Below are positions 1 to 11,892 of a stretch of 64,000 nt of DNA, piece by piece. Positions within the stretch are counted from its first letter, which is position 1, and every line of letters starts with the position of its first letter. The stretch is taken from NCBI GenBank assembly GCA_017506865.1, contig JAFCMP010000223.1, positions 1,798,001 to 1,862,000 of the forward strand, in the 5' to 3' direction. The DNA comes from Tribonema minus (lineage: Eukaryota; Sar; Xanthophyceae; Tribonematales; Tribonemataceae). The position numbers were made by a program, and so were the translations under genes. The notes under the pieces were generated by a model. It did no database searches and was not told where the DNA came from. It worked only from the letters and a program-made list of their open reading frames with translations.

Positions 1-20
1 TCGCAGGAGCGTTCGGCACC

Positions 21-3000
21 ATGGCGGTCCCCGATAATCTGCTGCGCCCCACGACGCAGCGCGTGATATGGTCCGGCACCCTGCTCGCGTTGCTGTTTCT
101 GTTCAGCATCCTGGTGACCACCGTCCCGGAAGGCCGCGATGACTTGCTGGGCCCGGCGCTGCCGACGTCTGAGATTGATGAGATTGACACTGGCGACACG
201 GCTTGGATGAACACATCGACCGCGCTTGTGCTGCTCATGGTAAGTTTTCACGCATGAACTGTTTTCTTCACCTCTCCTTAGTTGTGGTCAACATGCTAGC
301 ACAGGATACTGGCACGCGATCACTATATGCCCTCCGCTGCTGCCCTGTCTGACGTCAAGTCGTGTGCTCCCTGTTGCTTCTCAGACCCCCGGTCTCAGCT
401 TCTTCTACGGCGGTATGGTGCGGCGAACAAGTCTCATCTCCACCCTGCTGCAATCGTTTGTCATCATGGGACTTGTCCTAGTGCTATGGGTTATCCTGGG
501 CTTCAGTTTGGCTTTCGGCGAATCCTGGAACGGCGTGCGGATCATCGGAAACCCGTCGCAGTACTATTTCTTCAGGGATGTCGGCGCCCTTCCCAACCCG
601 GAGTAAGTGCCGCTCAACTCGTGCTCGATGATCAGCATGCCCTGTTGCTGCGATGATCTGTCGCGATGTTTATTTACTGTTTGCTTGTGCTTCGCTGACT
701 CATTGCCGTACACCTTGCCCTCACTGCTGGCTTTTCCGTGCCTGTCTGCTGTCATCTCCGCGCAGCCTGGCGCCCACTATCCCCTTCACCACCTACGCCA
801 TGTTCCAGGCCACCTTCGCCATGATCACCCCGGCGCTGTTCACTGGAGCTGTCGCTGAGCGTGTCAACTTCAACGCACGTGAGTCCACGCTGTCGTCATG
901 TACCCTATTTTGTCATTCGAGCGAGTCTTGTGGCAGTTGCCCGCAGGACGTGTTCAACTTTTCTGGTGAACGTTCTAGGTCACATCAGAGATCACCTTGC
1001 ACACCACAATTATAGTGTCAATGTGACATCTGGTGTCTTTTTCGCACATGTCCTCATGGCTTTGTTACTTTACAATCCTAGTTGTGCAAGTGATGGCCTT
1101 GGAGTACACCATCAAAGCCTGGATCAAAGCCTTGTGGGTTTTCTTCCACTGCATTCAATGATGCTCGCCACGTACACATGGTTGTGCCCTTTTGATGCTG
1201 TACGCACCCCAACCCAACCCTGACATCACGAGTCGTCAAGTGCTGACACGGCCGCGCGTCACATTGGCCTCTCTTGTGACAGTTATGCTCTTCGTGGGCA
1301 TCTGGCACTTCCTGGTCTACTGCCCCCTCGCGCACATGGAGTGGTTCCCCACCGGCCTCATCCGCAACTTTGGCCACAAGGACTTTGCAGGTGGCACCGT
1401 CGTACACATGTCCTCCGGTTACACGGCCCTCATGCTGGCGCACCTGACTGGCAAGCGCAGCGCTGGCGCCTCGCACCACACTCCCGCGCACGTCCCCTAC
1501 GTCATGCTCGGAACGGCGCTCCTGTGGTTTGGCTGGTTCGGCTTCAATGGCGGCAGTGCCGTTGCTTCCGGGTACCTGGCGTCTCAGGCTCTGGTCACCA
1601 CCAACGTCGCCACCGCGACGGCGCTGCTGGCATGGATTCTGTGGGACTACATACAGGTCAATTGCCATTGCGTTTATGGTTTGCCTTCAATGTGAATGCG
1701 TTTTTTTCCTTGCCGGTTGAGGTTCAGTGTGCTTGGTTTGGAACACTTTTGGGACCTTGCCCCCGGAAAGGGAGATTGGATACGTTGAGGCGAAGACAGT
1801 TGGAACCAAAAAAGTGTCATTGCACAGTGACTGTTGCTGGAATCGATCCGAATTGCGGCTTGACTCCTCACTAATTCAGCTGTTCACATCTATGTCTTTG
1901 TGGCTGTCAAAGGGACGAGGTATTATATTGAAATGACAATAGTGAGTAGCAACATCATTTAGGCTATGCACCACTATGCATAGGTAGGTGTCCCTGTTCA
2001 ACGCCTGCCAGGTACACGCACCTTCATTGACCATGCCATTTTCTGTTTTGCAATTGCAGGGCCGCAAGGTCAGCGCTATTGGTGCATGCGGCGGAGCAGT
2101 TGTGGGGCTGGTCGCCATCACCCCCGCTTGCGGCTACGTGACAGTTGGTGGCTCCATGATCATTGGCATCGTCGGTGCGATCGTGTCCAACATTGCCCTC
2201 CACTGGTTCAAGAACCTCAGCAAGGTCGACGACACCCTGGATGTGTGGGCATGCCACGGTGAGCAGTGCCTCCATAGAGTTATTGTTCTGATTTTCCTCG
2301 GTACAAGATGTCGCCAGCATAGTGGTGCGCAGCGCGCGTGGCTGTGTTCAGCCAGGGGCAGGGGTCGTTATGAAACACTGCTATGCGACACTTGCCTGTT
2401 CTTGGTTCATGACGGCTGCTCAGTACACGTTAATTGAAGTCAAGTTGCTGATGTGACGGTGCATTGTGTACATGTGCTCAAGCAGCACGGTGCATTGTGT
2501 ACATGTGCTCAAGCAGCAACCACAGACAGTACAATTTAATTTGAAGTCAAGTTGCTGATGTGACGGTGCATTGTGTACATGTGCTCAAGCAGCACGGTGC
2601 ATTGTGTACATGTGCTCAAGCAGCAACCACAGTCTGAATAGCTCAGGCTTTGGTCCCTTCAACACCGCATGTCTCCTCCTCACTGATTGTCGTCCAATGT
2701 GATTGTCGTAATGTTATGTCATCAACTGACAAGTGCCATCTCCTTCTGTGCTTGTCGCTCCAGGTCTCGGCGGCACCACCGGTATGCTCATGACCTCCCT
2801 GTTTGCCACCGACCGCGTCTACGCCGACGACCTCAACGGCCTCTTCTACGGCTCTGCCACTCTCTTCTGGCACACGCTGGTGGTGATGCTCTGCGTGATC
2901 CCCTTCTGCCTCATCATGACGTACCTCATCTACCACGTCGTCAACGTCATCCTGCCTTTCCGCGGTGAGCACCGGTACTGCCCCGCGTTGAGCTTGCTCA

Positions 3001-3814
3001 GCAAACGTCTCACATCGCCGCGCGCTGGTTGTGCGTCTTCCAATTTGTGCTCAGATGTTGCGCCGTGGCGCAAACTTGTCGGCACATTCGCCTGCTGGCA
3101 TGTGCCCTTGGGCAAGGTCAGCATTGGTTGCATCCTCCTCCTGTCATGAGCAGTGCGCACTGTTGCTCTAAAGGCTCGGCTCTGCTTCACACATACATCA
3201 AGTTCACTGTTGATCTTTGTGCCATCCCCTGTGACTTGTGTATGCAGTGTCTGCGGCGGATGAAGAGGAGGGCCTTGATTCCTCGCTGCACGGCGAAGTG
3301 GTTGGCGGCTTCAACTTTGACCCTGCGGAGAAGCCGCACGGTGACAGCATGGACGATTCCAGGCGGGATGGGTGAGTCAGTGTTGGCGCGTCTCGTCTCT
3401 TCTTTTCAATGTGCTGCTCTGCGATGCGAGCGTGTAGTCGCTGCATGGGTGCATGCAACGATACCATATACGTCGGTGCCGGCGTGTCTTGCCTCATCTG
3501 TGTTGCGTGCTGCTCTGCAAAGCAAGTTGTGTATAGCTGAGCCGCTACATGCGTGAACGCGACGTTGTCACTTGTGCGGTACGATTACCTACGCCTGCTG
3601 GTATTGTAGAAAGCAGCTGAGATGTGCAGTTCAGCTTGACTTGAGAGCTGTTCAACCTCACGTTTACCAGCACACCAAATCTGGCGCTGATTTGAGTCTG
3701 CATTTGCATGCTTGCAGGTGGAATGGCCCTGAAGACCCTGTCCTGAAGGCCACCGGTGGCACCGCTGTCACCGGGTCGCCTGTGGACGAGGAGGCCCCTG
3801 TCTCCTCAGCCTGA
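21..3814 (+). CDS. AMT-type ammonium transporter, 8 exons
   Basis: Membrane channel-like transporter that moves ammonium across the plasma membrane. Exons: 21-239, 385-602, 766-878, 1283-1656, 2060-2258, 2764-2964, 3248-3371, 3718-3814; all introns are GT-AG, phases agree and the sum gives 514 residues, normal for the family. Visible hallmarks: TPGLSFFYGGMVR after the first membrane segment, the family signature DFAGG (217-221) followed by the first pore histidine (H225 in VVHMSS), GWFGFNGGSA, and the second pore histidine (H374) in HGLGGTTG. About eleven hydrophobic segments, then a hydrophilic cytosolic tail of about 75 residues rich in D/E and G. The N-terminus carries an extra membrane-like segment (LLALLFLFSILV). 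The start at 21 has a good ATG context, but the frame is open to the window edge, so an upstream exon is possible. Family assignment is secure; substrate affinity cannot be read. Confidence 0.95.
2436..2633. repeat. Nested tandem repeat in AMT intron 5
   Basis: A 107-bp unit (2436-2542) is repeated at 2543-2633. Each unit contains a 31-bp sub-unit twice in tandem (2457-2487, 2488-2518 and 2564-2594, 2595-2625). Copies are near-identical, so the duplication is recent. It lies wholly inside an intron. Confidence 0.9.
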
Positions 3815-5757
3815 GCACAGCGTATCGCTTGCTCAGCAGCGCCCTCAGCTTACATCCCCCCAATCGACACCTACCCGCCTGATTTATCCCGTTCGTACTC
3901 CCCTTGGGTTTCGAGAGTGTACAAGACGGTATGCGCGTCGGCGGCTGGTTTCTGGGCTGGGGGCGATTACACGTCAGCGCCGTCGCGGCGAGCTAGGTAC
4001 AGACTCTAGCGGACTGCCGGCGTGAGATCGTTGCACTCTGCCGAAGGCCCCGCTGGTCGCAGTCTGCCCACTGCACACTGCCGGGGGTCCCTCTGCATCG
4101 AAGAAGTAAAAATTTCTCTGTCTCATACACATGAGGCCCAATGTGTAGGGGGGGAAGCGGGCAGGTACGCTGCGCGAGAGGCAGTGTCACATTTGTGTAA
4201 AACTAGATGCATGTGGGGTCCAATCACCTCTTGGAGAGCGCACTCGCTCCCCTGTGGAACTGCCTTACACGATGTCAGGCGCGCGCTCGGATGGGGGTTG
4301 TTACCATCTTCTCTGTCACACCTGGGCCTCCTTGGTTTGTGGGAGTGTTCACATCTCACACCCCCTGATGGGCGCGCCTTCACAGCAGCGCTCAGCCTGC
4401 ACACGCGTGCACGCAAATACAACTTTTTTATGAGTGAAGCTCTGGATCCATGTCGTTGGTGGTGTATCCTGTGTCCTTTGTTTTGTTTCCCTGGTCAGCC
4501 TGTCTGTGCGTTGAAGATGTCGTTGGATCATGCAGTGACCAAATGCCTGACACATGCTGCCCATGCAATGCAGCTGACACAGGTAGTTGTGGGAGTTAGG
4601 TGTGGTGTCTTTCGTGTATGGTGTGTGTTGCGGGCGCAAATTGAGTGCATTGTCGTGTATGCTGAGACCACTACAGCAACGAGAACATTCATGATCAATT
4701 GTTGTGCTTCATCAGGGCTGTAGTGCTATGTTAAACAAGTGCTGTTCAGTCTTGACTATCCTTGTGGGATCAGGGTGCTTGATCCTACTCATGCGTGAAC
4801 GGTCACATGTAATCATTCTGCAACAGCAGCCTGCGGCAGATGCTTCTGTATGGAAGTTCTTGAAGCATGTGGCTACAATCTTTTCTTTTCTTATCCAGCA
4901 GCAGGTCACCAAAGGTCTTCCAATGCTGCTTCATATCAGCACTAAGACGGAGGCGGCAAGACAACACTTTTGTAACACCTTCAGGTCACGATGCCAACAC
5001 ACTTGCTTGTGCGCATGCGGAACATGCTGTGTGTGTTGCAGGGGATTAGCATCAGCTTCAACAGGAATCTGCGCAGGCCACTGCGGACGCGCGCAGGCCA
5101 CTGCGGACGCAACTGCTGTGTAATGCGCCGCTGTGCCTCATGCAGCAATACATTTCAGTTCTCAGATGCAGCTACCTTCATCAGCACAAAATTCTACATG
5201 GGTAGACGATATTTGTGTTGCAGCTCATTGGCAAATGATGATTGGTTGCACAGTCGCATGTTGGAATGCAAATGGTCATTGAGGCTGCAGTGTGGACAAA
5301 GCTGGAATCTCGATGAGTCACACAATGCAGCACAAAATGTTATGTTTACAACACCGGGTGGGGCAAGGCAGACTGTGTGCTTCCTTCCTGATTCTTTTTA
5401 TTCAAAAGTGAAGGCCAGATGAAGTCTGGTTAAAGTATTGTACTACCACCGTACAACGTGTTTGTAAATCTGCATTTCATGCGTTAAGTTCTATAACCTG
5501 TACAGCCCCCCACTTACTGAAGGGGTTTGAAACTGAGCAGACCTGTTGAGCGGCGTGCTGCTCTTGCGACCACTTGCATTCACAACCACCCCACACCCCA
5601 CACACGCCTTTACGCGCCACACATCAAGCCCTAGCCCTAATTGATGGCGGCGGCCGCAGCGGCGGCAGCAGCGCCACATGTGTGTATGAAAAGAGACAAA
5701 AGAGGGCAGCAGAACCAATTCCATGGCACCTCTGCTGTCCGCAACACAGCCACTACA
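3815..5757. other. Convergent 3' region between the ammonium transporter and NRAMP genes
   Basis: No convincing gene. The first few hundred bases should be the 3' UTR of the ammonium transporter: a TGTAA motif lies at about 4195 and another near 5117. A long open frame at 4022-4723 has no domain, is rich in C, H and W, and is more likely chance. A perfect 20-bp tandem duplication lies at 5071-5110, and a short telomere-like CCCTAGCCCTAA tract at about 5628-5640. Confidence 0.6.
5071..5110. repeat. Perfect 20-bp tandem duplication
   Basis: Positions 5071-5090 and 5091-5110 are identical. The site is non-coding. Confidence 0.9.
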
Positions 5758-8700
5758 TCAAGCACTTCGAATGGCCTGAATGACAAGGAAGAAGTTGAGG
5801 CCGCCAATGATGGTGGCAATGGCAGCGGCGATGATGGTGACCACCCAGTTGTTGACAAAGCGCCCCATCTTGGCGCGTGTGGACGTGATGTGCACCAGAG
5901 GCACCACCGCAAAAGTCAGCGTCAGCGAGAGGATCACCTGCGCGCAGAGAACCAAAGCATTCAGCACAACGAGAGTGTGTTAGAAAATGCTAGTTGACAT
6001 GGGCCTGAATCGGAGGTTCTTGACGGTTTATCATCTCTTCGCAAGCTAAAATCACCGCGAGCAAACCGTTCACGTGACAGATGATGTAGCTCATATGTAC
6101 ACCGCTGGTTCAAGCTTCATCAGACGTGCCACACCAGGAACCTCATTTGCAATGTTGATTAAAGAAGGCACTGATGCTGCAACGCTGCCCGCATATTCAG
6201 GCTGCACAGCGCACGTACCTGACTGAGCACCAGTAACTGCCCTGCGCCTTTGTTGCCGCTCACAGCGGCGACGATGGCTGCGGGTATCATTGCAATGCTG
6301 CGGGTGATCAGGCGTCGCTGCCAGGGCTTGATGCGCATGTTGACGAAACCGCCCATGACGATCTGACCGGACAGGGTCCCCGTAATGGACGAGCTCTGCC
6401 CGCTTGCCAGCAGCGATATGCCGAAGAGGATCTGCGGAGGTCAAGGGGGTAAATTAACAAAAGTGAATCAGTGAATGTCGCCGTCGATGTGTATAGCGTT
6501 CAATTAGGACTGGCTTCTAGCATAACAACGCCGCAGGCGGCCATGTGGAAGCGCTACCAGAGCGCCGTTGCAGAAGTGCGGCAAGACGCAGAGAGGTTCA
6601 AGCGGTTGCCAGGTATCTTGCCGTTACAACAACCAATCGCAAAAGTGCAGGATTGTCAGTGCAGAGGATGTTAACATCGATAATACATGGCACAAGAGCC
6701 TCACGCCGCACAACATCCATCATCAGGGAAAAGAAACCTATCTTGTTGCCATCAACAAACATTAATCTGGCCCCTTCCCAAGAAGCAGCGACAATTGCAA
6801 GATGTTTCCATACAAATCAAGCAGTTTGGAGCACTTAACCAATATCACCACTACGGAAAAGTGGGGCCCTCGACCCTCTAGCCAGCAACAACAGTCCTGA
6901 CCGTGCGGTGGTGCAGAGTATGCGGTTAAACAAGTTCACGCCACTGCTACACGTATGTAAAACAAGTACAAGTTCATGCCCTAATTTCGCGCGCTAAGCG
7001 ATAATTAATAAGAAGTAAGAAGCACAAGTTCACCTCTGCGCCGCGCTGCCCGGTGGCGGACGTGAGCAGCTTGTAAGCCTCTGTGATGTCGGTGATGTCC
7101 TTGTTGGGGTTGGCGCTGTAGTGGAACGCTGCGGCTGACAGTATGAGGATGGCCGCGTTGACGTAGAAGGCGCACAGCAGCGCAAACATCACGTCGATGC
7201 GCCCGTACCTGTTAGCAACACATGATTGGACACACAACGGGGAGTGAGGCACGGGACCGATTAACAGTGCTCAGCACGTTCTCAATGGTGCTCCTGCCGC
7301 CATCGTAAGTTAGCATAGTTCTAAGCATCTTTTGCAGGGTCGACTCACAAAGCCGTTTGCTGTACGTGCGCTTCCACTGCTGCGCATCAGTGCACAGGCC
7401 ACGAGGCTGGGACTAGCAAGTGACAGCGAATTGGTGACAATGAGCAGCCCATTTTGCCTTGTAGAACTTGTCACTGAATTACAGGGGCGGTTACGGTGAT
7501 AGAAGCGGATCCGTTTCGCCAGCCTCAGCACTGAACCGCTCCTGCATCCTCCTGGGGCTTGAGTAGGTTGCAAGATCGATCTATGTACCGCTGTAGCTGG
7601 CTAGCGTTGTACCTAGCGTTGTACCTCATGCCATCACTACTTAGGCCACGAGAAGTGCAACAGGGGTGATGCGTAGGGGACGTGTGCCAGGCTGAGTGAC
7701 AACGTTAGCATCTGCTGTGCAAAACGTTAGCATCTGCTGTGCAAACAGCAAGTGTAGTCAGTTTCACATGTATTTCATTCAGAGCCTCATTTCCTTGACG
7801 CTTTCGTAAACTGCAGGGACAGTACGCATCACAAAACCTGCACGCTAGGTCAAACAGGAGGCTATCCCTAAACCTAACGCAAGGGTTGGGTAGGGTTAAG
7901 GCAAAAAGATGAGTTGGTAGCAAGAATAAGCCGCAAACAAGCTGCGGCCGCAGTGCCGTGTGCTTCATGGCTGTGGTACACTTGAGCAGTGGTCTAATGA
8001 ATACTACACAAAATCACCGTTCAGACTCAATTGTGGCATGGCGAGCGGCAGGTGAACATGGTATAAGTGCGGTCAGCCCGAGCAGCATCAGACTGCTTAT
8101 ATCAACCATATCCGTGTCCAGCTGCCAGGCCGCTTTCATACTGTGAGCGTTCTCACATCAAGCGCTCTTATAACATAGCCGTCTGTGCGCGCACGCCAGA
8201 CATACTCGTCTCCCGCCAAAAACCGGCCTTGCGCCTAGGTCGAATGGCGTGAGCATAGTCCACCAGCACGACTTGCTCCTGTCGAGAGCGGTCTGGTCCA
8301 GACCGTCTAGAGCCTTCAGATCTACTTCAAGTGCTGTACTTTGTGAACTTCTGAAGTATGACGCTCCCTGCGCAACATGGGCAGCGCTCACCTGACGGCC
8401 ATGGCGCGGCCCTTGTCGTCGCGCGGGTACGCGCGCGTCTGTATGGAGCTCGAGTGCAGAAACAGGTTGTGAGGCATCACCGTCGCCCCCATGATGCCGA
8501 TGGCCAGGTACAGCACGTCAGGGTCGGTGACAATCTGGCCGGAGGGGATGAAGCCGCGCCCCACGTCTGACCAGTTGGGCTGCACCGCCGCCAGCTGAAC
8601 GGCGAAGCACGCGGCGATGAGGGCCACCATGAGGAAGACTATGGCCTCGATGATGCGCATGCTCCTGCCGCTGAACATGAGGATGAGCAGGACGTCGACG

Positions 8701-11123
8701 CCCGTGATGAGGACGCCCGCCCAGATGGGGATGCGGAACTGCGGTGCGGAGCGCGGGGAGGTGCAGAGAGTGGGCGCGCGTGTGTGAGCAGCAACACTAG
8801 GGGCAGGACAGTTTGGAGGTTGAGACCTGCTGTTGCTGCTGTTGGTGAAAGGAATAGGGTGGTTGTTGACATAAGAGGGTGTTGGTGAAACAATGGGGCA
8901 AGGGGCATTTGTCACAACGGGCAGCATATGGCTGCAGTGGCGACAGATGTGCCTCAGATGCTGGCGGTTGCGCACCTAGTAAGAGCGCAGATGTGCGCCG
9001 CTGCAGGCTGCAGCAGCGCTATGCACATGAACTGCTTGGCTAATGTATGCTTCGTGGCTGTTGTTTGCAGTGGAGACGAGGCGAATCGTAAAACCAGGTC
9101 GCACGGTGTGCTCAGCCATTCAATCCCCACGCACTCACACACATTCCATTACGCTCTTTGACTGCCCTCACCAGCATAGCACCACTAACTTGAGATTCGC
9201 GGTCAGCTACATGGCGTGCCTGATTTGTGAGATGCTGCAGCAAACGCAAGCCCAAGATATTATGTGCATGACGCCTTCGTCGTTCATGTCATGATGGACT
9301 GTTGACTGCGTAGCGCATGCCGTGCCATGTAACGGGACTGCGGATGATCACTCACCAGCAGGTATAAAGCGGTGGCGCTGCCAATGAGCTCCGCGAGGTC
9401 CGTTGCAGCTATGGCAAGCTCCATGAGCACCCTTAGAAACACATCACACCACATCAACAGGCAACTCAGGATGATGCCAAGCTGCAATCTGTAGCTGCGT
9501 CGATGTAACGATTTAGAAAGTTGGTACCTCACGACGGGGTCACTGCGCCTTACAGTGCGCCCAGACACAAGTCTCAGGTATATGCAACCAGCCTGTCTCG
9601 CTCGGCACGGCGACAGAGCACTTGCCATCGAACAGCAGCGTCAGATGTGATGCAGGCCATCACAACAACCTCACACCGCTTGATTCAGCAGCTAGAGTGT
9701 GTACGCCAGAGAGGTGCACTACACGCACGTCAAGTTTCAGCATTGGCATCGTGTTCCTGGCCGCACTTCAGTGACACTGCCGTCAATGTACGCAACTGCG
9801 CTCAACAACGCTGTACTGGTCTGCGATCACGATAATGTAGAGCACTTACCACAGTGTCCGCGACACTGCCGGGCGGTATGCGTGACGGCACGCCTGCGCC
9901 AGGTCTCTGTCCGTTGCAACCCCCAGCTTCAGTGCCAGTGACTGCAGGAACATGGCGATTAGGCTCGATGCCAACACCACTGTCAGCAGCGTGTAGCCAT
10001 ACTTGGCGCCGGCAGCAAGGTCCGTAGCCCAGTTACCGGGGTCCTGTGAAAGTACACACAGTGGTGTGCATGAGTTGACACGATGATTGGATTGCTTTGA
10101 GCAGCGATGAGGGTCTGCTTTTTTGGCACTGGTCGACAGCAGTTGGCGGCAGCATGGAGCCAGCGCAGCCCTCAGTTGCGATTACTTCTGGCAAATGGCG
10201 ACGCTGACATTGCGTGGACAGGATAACAGTTGACAACAGTGACAGTGCAGCAGTTCAGCTGGCAGTCACATACAGCTACATGCACATGGCATCTGGTCAG
10301 GGAAGTTGTGTGATGCACTGTCGTCACCAAATTTAGTAGCTACACCATGACAAGAGCGGCTGTACTGTTGTTGACGACAAAAATTGTTGCGCGCTTGCAA
10401 AGCAATCATCGCCAATGTAATGTGCTGCTGGTTGCGGTTCACGTGAAGATGTACTTGATGTGAAGTACAGAATTAATACAAAGTACAGAGCTGAACATTT
10501 GATGAGACTTCAAGTGAGCAAAGATACAGCTTCAACGCGATAGCGAAGTACACTTCACAATAGGGTCCTTGCCTGTGGTAGCTGGCAAAGCATATAAAAC
10601 TGGCTGCAGTATAATCATCTGAGGCCCCTGGCTCACACTCTGCAGACTGCTTACGGTGCCCAGCGTCATGAACGGCAGCCGGGGTCACACACATAGTCGG
10701 GGGGAACAAAGTTTTCAACTCGATTGGGTGCGCTGCACTCGTAGTCTTGTAAATCACACAGATCTTGCACGCATGCTCATACAGCACTGACTACTTTGTG
10801 GCGTGTAATGAAAGTGGCTCAGGGCAGCTGCAGCCTCGTATAATGTAGCACATGCAAGCTGCAGGTTTGACATGTCACGCACGCACCATGTAGCCCACGC
10901 TGACCATGAACCCCACGCCTGCAAACGCTCGCGCTTTTGCATGCCACTTGGAGGACGCGTCTGGCACCTTGACGGTGCTCTGCATGTTGTCATATTGATT
11001 TTCTTCTGCGCTGCTGCTAGAATGACTGAAGCTCTCTCCGAACTCTGTTGCCGATGCTGCGCTGTCAGGTTCTTTCGTCTCCGCTGCCTCTGCCCCAGCG
11101 GCAGGGAGCTCCAGCGTCACCAT
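5758..11123 (-). CDS. NRAMP/MntH-type divalent metal transporter, 7 exons
   Basis: Proton-coupled importer of Mn/Fe-type divalent metals, in a membrane. Exons in transcript order: 11123-10887, 10043-9850, 9431-9356, 8738-8392, 7208-7034, 6431-6219, 5937-5758. All junctions are GT-AG and in phase; total 473 residues, typical for the family. The two metal-site motifs are intact: DPGN (80-83, exactly at the exon 1/2 junction) in the first membrane helix and MPH (257-259, in ATVMPHN) in the sixth. [17 protein letters not shown] matches the conserved loop and helix 8 region. About eleven hydrophobic segments. The N-terminal 60 residues are hydrophilic and Ser/Glu-rich. The [12 protein letters not shown] context and the stretch through DLAQACR resemble bacterial MntH proteins more than the animal/plant NRAMP consensus; that is recalled family knowledge, not a tree. 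It is convergent with the ammonium transporter and divergent from the desaturase. Confidence 0.93.
7701..7744. repeat. Perfect 22-bp tandem duplication in an NRAMP intron
   Basis: Positions 7701-7722 are repeated at 7723-7744 without change. A shorter tandem duplication built on CTAGCGTTGTAC lies just upstream at about 7599-7628, and a telomere-like tract (CCCTAAACCTAAC then GGGTAGGGTT) at 7866-7896, all in the same intron (7209-8391). Confidence 0.85.
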
Positions 11124-11892
11124 AGCAGCAGGCTGTGTGTGTGCACTAAGAGTGGGGTGATTTTAGTTGAAGTTATAGCTGAAGTTGCGAAAACCTTTTT
11201 TTTTAAACGCATACCTGTTCAGTTACCCAATCTAACAGCATTTAAAATTTACCAAGGTCTTTCTGCGCATTGCCCGTGCGACCTTTACGAAAAGAAGCCA
11301 TGATGCATGGAGACTCCTGAACCAGCATGCCACGCAGACAAGGCCTGCCTCGTCCCTGTGCTTCAGGCATGCAACACCTTGCCCGGGGTCGTGCAGCAGT
11401 GACTGCACTCTCCTCTTGCTGCAGAGTATTTGACAGTAAGTTAGCAACCATCTGCTCTGCGTGACACATGTCATATTCATTGGACCATTAACTCTTTAAT
11501 AGCGCTCGCAGTACTCAATAGTGCGCCTTAGCCAGAAACAGATGAGTCATCGCAGTGCATCGCGTATGCGCACCTTCGCAGGCCTGCTAAAGGTTACAAG
11601 AGCGGTCTTTGATGAGCCTGCCATATTGGCAGCACCATGCTGTGCGGTCCAGTTGCTGATGACTGCTGCAAGATCTGAACGCTGTGCTTGTGGCGAATGG
11701 CAAATGATGTCATCATGCATGGGAAGTCCGTAGAGGGAGAGACACGAGGGTTTAGGGTTAGGTGGGGATCGTATCGTGATGTGATTGGTTAAGTTAGGGT
11801 TTTTAGGACATGACCATGATGACTCACTGTCAACCGATCACACACAGGGACAGGCACAAAGAACTGTGTACCTTCACAGGAGCTGTGCCGCA
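11124..11892. promoter_or_regulatory. Divergent intergenic region, NRAMP and desaturase promoters
   Basis: 769 bp separate the two start codons, so both promoters should lie here. I see no canonical TATA box I would defend. The only notable sequence is a telomere-like tract, GGGTTTAGGGTTAGG, at about 11750-11764, with a second GTTAGGGTTTTT at about 11793-11804. A T-rich/A-rich block lies near 11195-11206. Confidence 0.5.

Noticed and set aside
1078..1668. 196-codon open frame antisense to the ammonium transporter
   Set aside because: Mirror of a conserved coding exon on the other strand; composition effect.
2436..2633. Regular repeats as a CRISPR-like array
   Set aside because: No unique spacers: sub-units are directly adjacent, and the genome is eukaryotic.
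4022..4723. 233-codon open frame downstream of the ammonium transporter
   Set aside because: No domain, skewed toward C, H, W and R, contains the likely TGTAA polyadenylation motif, and lies where the 3' UTR is expected.
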